NCBI GenBank assembly: GCA_000310025.1
Contig: FN648618.1
Coordinates: 40,427 to 104,426 of the forward strand
Direction: 5' to 3'
Source of the DNA: Ectocarpus siliculosus
Lineage: Eukaryota > Sar > Phaeophyceae > Ectocarpales > Ectocarpaceae
Length of the DNA stretch: 64,000 bases
A program made the position numbers and the translations under genes. The notes under the pieces were generated by a model. That model had not been told where the DNA came from, did no database searches, and saw only the letters and a list, made by a program, of their open reading frames with translations. Shown one piece after another: positions 55,276-64,000 of the stretch. Numbering within the stretch: the first letter of the stretch is position 1; every line of letters begins with the position of its first letter.

Positions 55276-56042
55276 GTTTCGGTTCGACGGTCCGGGAAAA
55301 CTTTACTTAAGCGTACAACAATTTCTTGTTTTTTCGGCTGGACAAAACGCAACAAATTCGTCTCCAACACAGATATGTAGATATAAGAGCCCAGAATACG
55401 TTGGCACAATGCGTACGAAATGAACGCATATTATTCAACTTGAGCTGTTGTGTGAGTGTGTGCGGGCATTCACGAGTGCTATGTGTGTACCAGCTACATG
55501 GTGCAGGGTATAACAAGCTCTCAGATCAGATCCTGTTACAGATCCCGCCAGGCAGATGGGAATAGGGGGTGGGGGCCATCCGAACCATCGAGCCCCCTAT
55601 TGCATTTGCATGGCTGGCTTTGTTTGCAGTCACAGGTGGCCAGTGGGGCACGTTATGTGAGGTTATGCCCGCGCATAACCTGCCCAGGTTGGATATACTC
55701 GGTATAACGTCTTCATCCTGGGTTACCAACCGCCGGTTTTCTATCGGATTAGGAAATCAATTTTAACCTTGCCTTGTCGGGCTGGCAACCTCAATCCAAA
55801 ACAAATGGGTGCAAGCTCGCCCGCGGCTGGGTGCCAATACAGCGACGCGAGGCTTCGCGTCGAGGCCACAGGAACAATCCCACACAAGGATTACGAAGCA
55901 CACACACACGGAGTATACCACACGAGGATGATGATTGGGCCAAAAATAAAAAAAAAATGGTACTCCCTCACGTCCGAAACGTGAGCTCGATCACGTAAGC
56001 CGGGGGATCCCGCACATATTTAAAGTACGCCGGGGAGAGGGG
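55276..56042. other. no supported gene
   Basis: Includes a short hairpin 'gttatgcccgcgcataac' at about 55662-55679 and short unsupported frames. Confidence 0.3.
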
Positions 56043-56600
56043 CGAAATTATCTCGAAGGCGAATGACATACATACGCGTAGTAAGGAGGAGGTCGGGGGT
56101 TCGATCGCCGCAAAATATATATATATTTTTCCCCCAAACCAACAAATTATACGCGAAATTTCGAAATTTCTCGCGAGGGCATAGGCATATGATATGCGTA
56201 GTACGGAGGAGGTCGGTACTTCCTTCCCCGGGAAACATTTTTTTTCTTCCCGAAACCAAAAAAGTAAGCGCGAAATTAATCGCGAAGGCGTATGACAAGC
56301 GTAGTACTTGTAAGGAGGAGGTCGCGAGTTCGATCCCCGCAAAACATGTTTTTTTGTTTTTCCCAAAACCAACAAATTATGCGCGAAATTTCGAAATTTC
56401 TCGCGAAGGTGTAGGCATATGATATGCGTAGTATGGAGGAGGTCGATACTTCGGTCCCCGCGAAAAAAAAAATTCTTCCCAAAACCAAAAAAAGTAAGCG
56501 CAAAATTTATCGCGAAGGCGTATGATACGCGTAGTAAGGAGGAGGTCGGGAGTTCGATCCCCGCAAAACATGTTTTTTTTTCCCCAAAACCAAAAAAATA
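56043..56600 (+). repeat. dimeric tandem array with tRNA-like B boxes
   Basis: Five units start near 56043, 56155, 56272, 56385 and 56502 (periods 111-117) and alternate between two types, A-B-A-B-A, so the true period is about 229 bp. Type A units contain 'gagttcgatccccgc' or a variant, which fits the T-loop/B-box consensus (GTTCGANNCC) with a partial T stem. Type B units have this motif degraded ('tacttcggtccccgc'). Each unit ends in T/C-rich then A-rich DNA. This looks like a tandem array derived from a tRNA or tRNA-type SINE. No complete cloverleaf is visible. Confidence 0.6.
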
Positions 56601-57994
56601 CTCCAAGAGCATCTATTTACATAAAAACACACACACACGTTTAGGCCTCTCCGAATGATTCATTTTTCCAACCTGACGCTTTGCTTACGGTCAACACCAA
56701 AGACAACCACGACAATCGAAAATGGGCGTCTACAGCCATACCGTAGTGGCTGTGCCCTTCCTGCCATGACCTTCCTCGCGAAAACATCCCGACCCGCCTG
56801 TCCCCCAAAGAGGCTCTGGTGGGCCCGGAAGTGCTTTTTGCAGAGGCTGCCCCCGACAATACACGTCCTAAAAGCAAGGAGAATCATTTTCCACCGCAGC
56901 TCAGCCCCGCGGCGTGGCCTTCCGCCCTCATCCCGCGCTCATCCCGCACCTCTTGCGCTTCCCCCGCCCTCCCGCTTGACTCCGCCCAACGAGACCCGCG
57001 ACTCGAGAAGTCGATAAAAAACAGGGGGAAAATCTGTAGAGCACCGGAATGTCATCTACGTGTATCCCCATCCAGAGACCTGATTGATTACAGAGTAGGA
57101 GCGTGGAATTGCGCGACGGAAGTGGAGGGAGGGGTACCTCGTCAGTAGGGTCCGGGAATCAAAGAGCGGGTCATAGCCTCCGGAATGTTGTTGTTGCTGC
57201 CTGCCTCCAACATGAAGCAATCCCTACGAGTACAGATAGCGCGGACGACTCCGTGGTCACAGCTTGGAAGCTACCTATATACCCAAAGAGGGCACACTCT
57301 AGGACAAACCAAAGAGAACAACCAAGGACCCAGAAACAAACAGCACGAATGCGAAACAGCCCGTCGGGCGTCGATGGCAACACATCCACGCCGGCGATGC
57401 AACTAAAAAACAGAGCGAAGACAACATGTTTTTATATTATCGGATTCCGGTACTCCATGCATGTACATCGAATGCCCTGGTAGTCGCGGAAAACGAGAGT
57501 AAAATACCAGACCAAGGCGAAACCTAGGACTCCATGTTTCCCACCGAGAATTTTCGAGTACATGGCGGGGGATCAGGCTCATTGCAAGCGGCAACTGGTG
57601 CATGTGTGCGTGTGTCAGAGAGGCAAAACAGTTTCCATAGTTGTAGGCACGACCCTTTGCCATTCTCCCCCCCGTTTTCCAACTACTTCCGGTGAAGAAC
57701 CTAAACGTACGGTGGTATCCATTCCTTGGCTTACTCGATGCGAGACAAAAGGCCATTCAATTGCAGATTCGAGACCAGCAAACCACAAAACATCGATCGT
57801 CCGCGGTGCAGGAGGGAAATGAAACTAAATCACTAGATTGCCGTATGGCTCTAGGTTGCTCTAGGTTCCCATCTCAGACAACTTGCGGAGGCAGGGGAGA
57901 CAGAAAGGGTATGCATACGGTCACTCGCATACAACGAACCCGTCGTCAATGTAGCGAGCAAAGTGTGCGCATACATCTCGTCGTCACTCACGGC
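56601..57994. other. no supported gene
   Basis: Downstream flank of the second Tnp2-like exon (minus strand). A CA run at 56627-56639. The remaining frames are short and unsupported. Confidence 0.3.
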
Positions 57995-59115
57995 TCAGGC
58001 GATGGAGTCCCGCAGAACACTGTGGAAGTACTTGTTGAGGAGGTAGTTCGGGTTTCCTGTCAGGTTGCACCGCCACACCGGCTGCTTGCTCCCCTCGTCG
58101 ACCAGGCGGCAGGCGGATGTCCCAGTTGTGGAACAGGCATGCATCATATGCACTACGCACCGGATGGCCGAGGCAGGGAAAAACGTAAGGGACGTGCGCA
58201 TCCGAAACATGTCCAAACCGGTCGCCGGTTCGACCTTGCGCTTGTTGCCAACTCCTGCTGTCACATACTCCGCCACCGCCACCCAAATGGTGAATTCTCC
58301 GTCGGGAATGGCGTTGCTGCTATCACCTCGTCTCCAGTCGTTGCCTTGGTGCTCCAAAAAATAGGCCACTTTCCCGAGAGTCGTGCGACCTAGCCCTCGG
58401 TTTCCAGCTCGCTGGTCTTCGGCCTTGAGGTATATCTCGACATCATTGCCACGCGATGCCGCCGACCGGACCCACGTAGGAGTACCCGCGTCTTTAACCG
58501 GGCCGCCACGGATCGTGCCGATTCCAGCACTGACTTCCGCCGGAGCCTGGCCCCAATGGTTGAACACCACCACCGTCTGACGGACGATGCCTTGGCCTCT
58601 GTTCCTCCAGCAAAACGAGCACGTCCGCCTACTACACGGCGCCTCCTGCGAGGCCCTCCCACACCCAAGCGCATCGTCGTAGCGCTTTTCTAGTTGCTCG
58701 GCGGATGGCAATGTTTTCGATATCGCCTGCTGCCATGCCGGGGCGTCCAGACCGGTCTCGATCCGAGTTGGACCCAACCCGGCATCCCACTGTTGGTAAC
58801 CGTGCGGCCGCCCCCCCCTTCTTCCCGTCGTGCCGTCTTCTGAGGCTGCTGGAGTCGTTTGCAACGGCAAGATCTTGAATACATCCTGAAGCACTTCCCG
58901 GCAGAGAGGGCCAGCTGTCAACTCCTTCGTGACCTCGACCCCGCCTACGCGACCGTTCGCACTCCACCAGACGCCGTCGCACAACGCTTTCAGGGCTTGG
59001 GTGTCGTTCCAAGTCCTGAAAATATGAACCGGGTTGTCGCGTCCACTCGCGGATGTCGCCGACTTCTTCACTTCCTTGTGCTTAGATTCGCCAACGTTCG
59101 CGTTGCCCACCGCAC
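57995..59115 (-). CDS. second Tnp2-like transposase copy, C-terminal exon
   Basis: 373 codons including the stop, after an acceptor in a T-rich tract (…cggacgaaag|GT), entered in phase 1 exactly like the exon at 1782-2908. It shares with that exon the 'GESKHK' start, the cysteine cluster 'GCGRASQEAPCSRRTCSFCW', 'NDVEIYLKA', 'FTIWVAVAEYVTAGVGNKR' and 'FFPASAIRCVVHMMHAC'. The C terminus ('NPNYLLNKYF') is longer than in the first copy. By-eye identity is low (well under half), so these are old paralogues from different element subfamilies rather than a recent duplication. The cysteines suggest zinc binding. Confidence 0.6.
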
Positions 59116-60116
59116 CTTTCGTCCGAAAAAAAAAAAAGTCGATGACGCGGGCCATGGTTCTGGTTAGGGCGGGTACATTGGTCCCACCGGCAAGGCTGTC
59201 TCATTCATTAGAAATCTCGCTTCGCTCGAATAATTTTAATAGCTTTTGGTGGGAAGGTGGCCCGATAGGGGGTGGCTTTTTGCTTAAGCAAGCTCAAAAT
59301 CAATTAGAGGAACCGGACATGTGATGTGCACAAGTGAAAAAAAAAAAGCTCGCACAGGGGGGGGGGGGCAAAACCCACCTGCGGGGGTGTCTGTCTGTCT
59401 GTCTGTCCCACCCCAACATACCCAGGAAAAACTAGGCACCATATCACAAACCAACACTTGTTCCTAACAAGTAGCATTTTTGTCCGAGCTGTCACCACTT
59501 GCTTCCAGCTCAATCCGTGCTCGGCGCCGAACTTGAATTAGGGACCAGCCGTCCCCGCCCCCCAAAAAAAAGGCAGTATTTTTTTGGTTCTCTGGTGCTA
59601 CTGCTGTGGTGCTGCTACTGGCAAGAGACAGGAAACACACAGTAACACGTAAGGGCCGGAGACACACACCACCGGGAGAGCGAGACGGAAGGGCGTGTCC
59701 TATTCTACTGCTGCTGCTAGCTATCGGCGGCGGCCGTGTCGTCGTTGTTTGTGCGTTTTGATGAGCACAGCGCCTACGCTTTTTGTCATCAGCGATAGAG
59801 AGACACTAACACGCGTGCTTCTAGACACCCCATCATTGATGCATGTACTGCGCCTGTACATCTCTACACTTTTGTGCGAAGGTCGTGCCTTCCCTGCTAC
59901 AGCAGTCTGGTCATCACTCATCACATGCTGGACGAAAGAAACCGAGTTAGGCAGCAGTAGCGGCGTGTTTTCTTTTTTCGAGCTCATGTCCACCCCCCAT
60001 CTATGTGAATAACCGGCACCCCTGGACAACTCAACGCACGCACCACGCCAGACGCACGGACTCGCCGGCTGCCCATCCACCACAAAAATGATGTTTACCC
60101 CCCCCCCCCCCCCCCC
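59116..60116. other. upstream flank of the second Tnp2-like copy, no resolved exon
   Basis: Expected to hold the preceding exon (equivalent of 3092-3182), but I could not find it. G run at 59359-59368, GTCT repeats at 59391-59406, and a patch related to the 216-bp repeat near 59680-59740. Confidence 0.3.
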
Positions 60117-60216
60117 NNNNNNNNNNNNNNNNNNNNNNNNNNNNNNNNNNNNNNNNNNNNNNNNNNNNNNNNNNNNNNNNNNNNNNNNNNNNNNNNNNNN
60201 NNNNNNNNNNNNNNNN
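60117..60216. other. assembly gap (100 N)
   Basis: Exactly 100 N between poly-C runs (left 60099-60116; right, further C runs at 60244-60267). The standard length suggests a gap of unknown size. Translations across it are meaningless. Confidence 0.98.
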
Positions 60217-60534
60217 TCCCCCTCCCCCAAAAAAATATTTTTTCCCCCCCCCCCCCCCCCCCCCCCCGAGCCTGGTCCGGTGAGAACCCGGCGTGCTCCG
60301 TCCCGGCTTTGTAGGGAAGCGAGGTCAATGGTTTAACGATTTCGGCATGCACGACTATGAGTACACCCCCCCCGCATCTAGTAGGAGTACACCCCCCCCC
60401 CCCGCATCTAGTAGGCGCCACAGGAGCTTGCACAACACCCACGCCACGTTAGAGTCGATCACTTGTTGGACTTGAAGAATAACGAGCAACCCGAGGCACT
60501 ACCCTACAGCGAAGGTTACACAGAGGGAGCTCAC

Positions 60535-60720
60535 CAAGGTTTCGAATATCGTCGGGAATGTGCAAACCTTTGTGGAAAGATCCGAGCTCCAGCCCCACCA
60601 CACGCGATGCCTGCTTGACCTTGAGGAGTGCAGCGGGTAGGGCGGACATTGTGCGCAGCAAGTTGGTCGTAGCAACCCTCGGAGCACTGTGCTGCCATCT
60701 CAGCCGTTGATATTTGGTTG
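60535..60720 (-). CDS. candidate upstream exon of the second Tnp2-like copy
   Basis: Minus-strand sequence reading 'TMSALPAALLKVKQASRVVG' and 'GLHIPDDIRNL' up to a GTGAGC donor. The pattern (helix, then GLHxP-DDIRxL) loosely resembles the exon at 3922-4152 ('ALYPPREKPLKDI'). The gap lies between it and the C-terminal exon. Phase cannot be checked, so this is tentative. Confidence 0.25.
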
Positions 60721-61040
60721 CCGTGTGGCGAGGTGCGCTCAAAGCGAAATGTTGGCCAGCTCACGCAGCACCGCTTGTTCAGACTTGCAAAGAAAAGACC
60801 CGCAAACAGACGCAGCATCATCCCAACACACACATTGATGGACAAAGTCTTCAATTTCTTGCTCGCTAGATCACCCTCCTGCTGAAACTTGCGAGGATGT
60901 GAGCTCCATCAGGCCGCTCTCTATCGGAGGGACTGCGTCGTTGCTGTTGGCCTGTTCAGTGGAGGGATAACTACAACGCCACTGGTGAAATGGCAAGAAA
61001 TAAATATGTACAGCAGTGAGCGGCAATCCATTTTTCGAAC
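60721..61040. other. no supported gene
   Basis: May contain further 5' exons of the second Tnp2-like copy, but I cannot define any. Confidence 0.25.
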
Positions 61041-61383
61041 AGCAGTCGACCCTCGCCAACTTCGTTGCTCAGCCCCCAGCCCGTCACGGCCTCTGAAAAC
61101 CACAGCACAAGAAGCACCATATACGCAGCTACGGGCGGGTGGCATTGTGGTATCTGTTGGTTCGGTCAGTTAAGAGGGGTCGCTACGAAACCAAACCTGT
61201 GACGTTGCAAATAACTTGTCACTAGCTGTGTTCGAGCTGTGTGTTCGGAGTGTGTTCGAGCGGGGTGTCTTCTTCGAACAGCAGTTGGCCCTCTCACCAA
61301 CTTCAATTCTCAGCCTCCCCGCGCCTCACGGTCTGTAACAACCACCCCACATGAGGCACCATACATACGTACAGACATGGGCG
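61041..61383. repeat. pair of diverged direct repeats
   Basis: About 61041-61140 and 61278-61383 share 'gcagt(c/t)g(a/g)ccctc', 'ccaacttc', 'gtcacggcct' or 'ctcacggtct', and 'gcaccatac/tatacg'. The copies lie about 235 bp apart. Confidence 0.6.
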
Positions 61384-62799
61384 CATGCTTTGCTATTGCT
61401 GTTGTGTGACCCAGTGCGCAGAGATCCAAGAAAACACAAACCGACCGATCATGATATGGTATGGGGTAGAAAGTGTTATGAAAATAGGGGTAGCAAGTGG
61501 TGCTCATGAGAAACCGCCTTACTCGGTATTTACGGCCAACAAACGTATATTTCTATTCCAAAGTGCACATCAATTTCCCGAGGAAAAGAAAAAGAAAAAA
61601 AGGGTGGTGGAAGAAAACGATGGCGCAGAGGAGAATCGAATCCACTGCTGTCTCACAGCAGTTGGTTGCTTAAGATATCACGCCCCCTGGACCAATTTCC
61701 AAACCCTGTTTACTCCCCAGCAGAAGAGGTGGCGGTGCCGGAAATGGTAGCATTGGAACTGTCCAGTCCAGAACTTTCCAAAAATGTATCGTTTGACTTT
61801 GGCATATCATTGTCTTTGTCGGGAAAAATAGAGGTGCGAAATTCGGTTAAGGGGGGTGTGGTATCTTATGCAACCTACGGTAGTCGATTCTTGCTTTCAA
61901 AACGAACGCATGCTTACAATATTGCGACGTGTGAACGACCCTGTGTCAATCGAACAATTACAATTTGTCTAAAAAAAACAGGGCGCGTTGAGGGCTGAGC
62001 GTCGGCTGATGCCTCTGGACGGTTCACGCGGTCTCTGCTAGGCATGTGTGTGGACACGTCATACAGCCGACATGCGCGTTGTCACAAAATACTGATGAAA
62101 AATACTAATACTTCAAGCACGACCCCCGCAAAAAACCGTTGAGAAATGGCGAAGTGCCTACAGCAGCATGTACACCCCCCGCCCTAAACAACGCCTAATG
62201 AGGCTGGGCACTGATTGACGCCTTCGGGACAATTCCCCGTTGTACATGATGAGTAAGAGCTGCATGCGCGCAGTAGGCCCAGAGCCATTGGGTGTGCAGG
62301 ACCAACTGCTGGTGTCTGAGCACATGTAACAACACTAAATGCTGAGTTCGCGCCTCTCCCGCAGGGGACACAGGGATACACAACACACAACTTTCCCTTC
62401 ATTCATCCTTCTTTTGCTTACCTAAGCAGAAACTGCTGCCGGCATGTCGCTCTCTCTTGTCCGCGCGCGCCGTGTAGAAGCTCGTCTTGCCGCTCTTAGC
62501 AGCACAAGTGCGGCGGGTTAGCCGCGGCGGCTGCCGTGCCCGAAGTCCGAGCATCTAGAGATAGTAGCCTGTTGCCTTGGTTACGAAAGGAATGCCATCA
62601 GTCTAATCGTATTCGTCTTGGCACGCTGCGGCCTCTGGTCGCCTGTGTCAAGGCTCGTCATGTGCAGTGTGGAAACGAGTGCGCGCAGGCCACAACGCAA
62701 CACACCACCACACACAAAGCAAACCCACCAACAGGGGGCTCGCTGGTTCAAATGCACACACCCCACTCTAGCTTCCCATCTGTCTGGCGGGATCGGTTG
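61384..62799. other. no supported gene
   Basis: Short frames only. A perfect hairpin 'ctgctgtctcacagcag' at 61643-61659 next to 'gaatcgaatcc' looks tRNA-like on the minus strand but does not fold as a full tRNA. Confidence 0.3.
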
Positions 62800-63085
62800 C
62801 CAACTGCCTCCCAACCTGTGTATCTTCGGTGCTTTCACCACCAGGAGGTCTGGCCTAAGGTTGTAGCTGCTTCCCAACCTGTTGGGTCTGTGTTTGTACA
62901 ACCAGGAGGGCTGGCCAAGGTTGTGACAGCCCTCCCAACCTTCAGCACCCAGCCTTGTACAACCAGGAGGGCTGGCCAAGGTTGTGACAACCCTCCCAAC
63001 CTTCAGCACCCAGCCTTGTACAACCAAGAGGGCTGGCCAAGGTTGTGGCTGCCTCCCAACCCCCCTCCACAACCTGCCCGACATT
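62800..63085 (+). repeat. 61-bp minisatellite array, copy B
   Basis: 'ccaggaggg' or a variant recurs at 62841, 62902, 62963 and 63024 (period 61). Units carry 'ctggccaaggttgtgac' and 'cctcccaacct'. It is inverted relative to the array at 54960-55275. Both arrays end next to a 'ggccacctgtg' sequence. Confidence 0.85.
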
Positions 63086-64000
63086 GGGGGTGCTCCCAAC
63101 CTACCCCCAATGTGTACTTTGGCCACCTGTGCTGTTGGCACATCTTTTCCACCTCATCCTTGGACAGAGCATAGGGCAAGCGCATATATATATATGCTAG
63201 CGGCGCTAGATGCGAAGACGCTGACGGGAGACCGCCTCACAGGAGCGCCAGATCGACGGAAAAAAAACAGCGGCCCGCTCATCAGAGAATCAAGAGCCTC
63301 ATCCACTATCGCACAAAATGCAAAAAAATTGTGATGAATTTTACTACTCTGTACTACAAATAGAGAGCTGTGATCGGAGCTGCGATCGGTGCTGTCGTCC
63401 CGAAAACCCTTGCCTTTGAGCGAAATTTTGCGCACAGCAGACAAACCACCCTTCACTCCCAATACTGGGAACCACGCGCACCGCAACCACAACAACATCA
63501 AGCACCGACGCAGTACGTTAGCATCGGTTCCGGTGTGCGCTTTCTCTGCTCCCCCCCGCGGATACGGCACCGGGTTGATCAGATGTTGGGGCTGTATGTA
63601 CCCTCCGATGGTATTGTGCGTTTGGATCTTAGACTACAGCAAGCAGTATCGGTAGGCAGTAGATTGGATGTGGCAGGATATCTACCCCACGTCAGAGAGA
63701 TGAGGCATGGGTGAATAGTGCTGTGCTATATGAGTCCTGTGCGCATTGCTGATACGCGTGCTTTTGGGGTGGGTTGCCTGTGTCTCCCTGCTGGTCTCTA
63801 TGTGGTTGTTTGCTCTTAGCCGAGGCACAACGGCGATCTTTCGGCACGCAAAGTGATCGGCGCTGAGGACGGAGCTGAATCGGCCTGTAGTCACGAAAGG
63901 GTTAAAGGCCACTTAAGCTACCCTTGGTGCCAAGAGCTCGTTCTGTGACAATATTAGTGACAAGGTACAGCGGTAGCCGTTTGCCCAAGTTGAAGATGGA
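63086..64000. other. no supported gene
   Basis: AT microsatellite at 63184-63195 and short frames only. The window ends here without a recognised feature. Confidence 0.3.

Noticed and set aside
55968-56612. Minus-strand 214-codon frame across the dimeric array
   Set aside because: Its internal repeats follow the DNA repeat and it has no domain; it is a by-product of the array.
60088-60442. ORFs across the N gap
   Set aside because: They contain unknown residues and homopolymer C translation, so they are artefacts.
61605-61712. Possible minus-strand tRNA with a long variable arm
   Set aside because: There is a perfect 7-bp hairpin beside a TTCGATT loop, but no acceptor-stem pairing or clear A box.
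1-64000. CRISPR arrays, bacterial operons or prokaryotic defence genes
   Set aside because: No regularly spaced short repeats with unique spacers and no prokaryotic gene structure; the window is eukaryotic.

Overview
This window is eukaryotic. Protein-coding signal is split into exons with canonical GT-AG borders (donors mostly GTGAGT or GTAAGT) whose reading phases match across introns. Genes are sparse, and most recognisable coding sequence belongs to transposable elements of eukaryotic classes. The mix (Tnp2-type DNA transposon, piggyBac, a tyrosine-recombinase element, a chromodomain Ty3/gypsy element), fairly high GC, long introns and many minisatellites would fit a stramenopile such as a brown alga. 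That assignment is inference; no marker gene fixes the species. A run of 100 N (60117-60216) shows this is a draft scaffold.

Layout. 0-8.4 kb: a minus-strand, multi-exon transposase of the Tnp2/CACTA-like type with an open reading frame through its recognisable exons; a second copy of its last exon lies at 58.0-59.1 kb. 9.3-15.1 kb: a plus-strand gene of eight exons with matching phases, product unknown; exon 1 needs one extra G in a homopolymer. 15.5-19.9 kb: satellite-like DNA (338-, 88- and 216-bp tandem repeats, then a 606-bp foldback). 20-29 kb: mostly non-coding, with a weak minus-strand exon set (22.4-23.5 kb) and a plausible two-exon gene (27.6-28.8 kb).

29.4-34.4 kb: a tyrosine-recombinase element between 505-bp direct repeats about 1% diverged. 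It holds a Gag-like CCCH-finger ORF (one internal stop) and an intact recombinase, with no reverse transcriptase, and a second repeat pair (238 bp) near its right end.

34.8-53.0 kb: a minus-strand piggyBac transposase in at least five exons. One of its introns carries a complete 14.1-kb plus-strand Ty3/gypsy chromovirus (37482-51574). That element has 298/286-bp LTRs, a long extra 5' coding region, Gag with a zinc knuckle, an ORF with a NADAR domain (N-glycosidase acting on ADP-ribose), protease, RT, RNase H, integrase, chromodomain and a possible Tudor-like tail. Its pol region is broken by several frameshifts, while the Gag and NADAR ORFs are open. The NADAR cargo is the most striking feature of the window.

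53-64 kb: a Cys/His-motif ORF, a degraded inverted piece of a related retroelement 5' region, two oppositely oriented arrays of one 61-bp minisatellite, a dimeric tandem array with tRNA-like B boxes, the second Tnp2-type copy, the gap, and sequence with no gene I can support.
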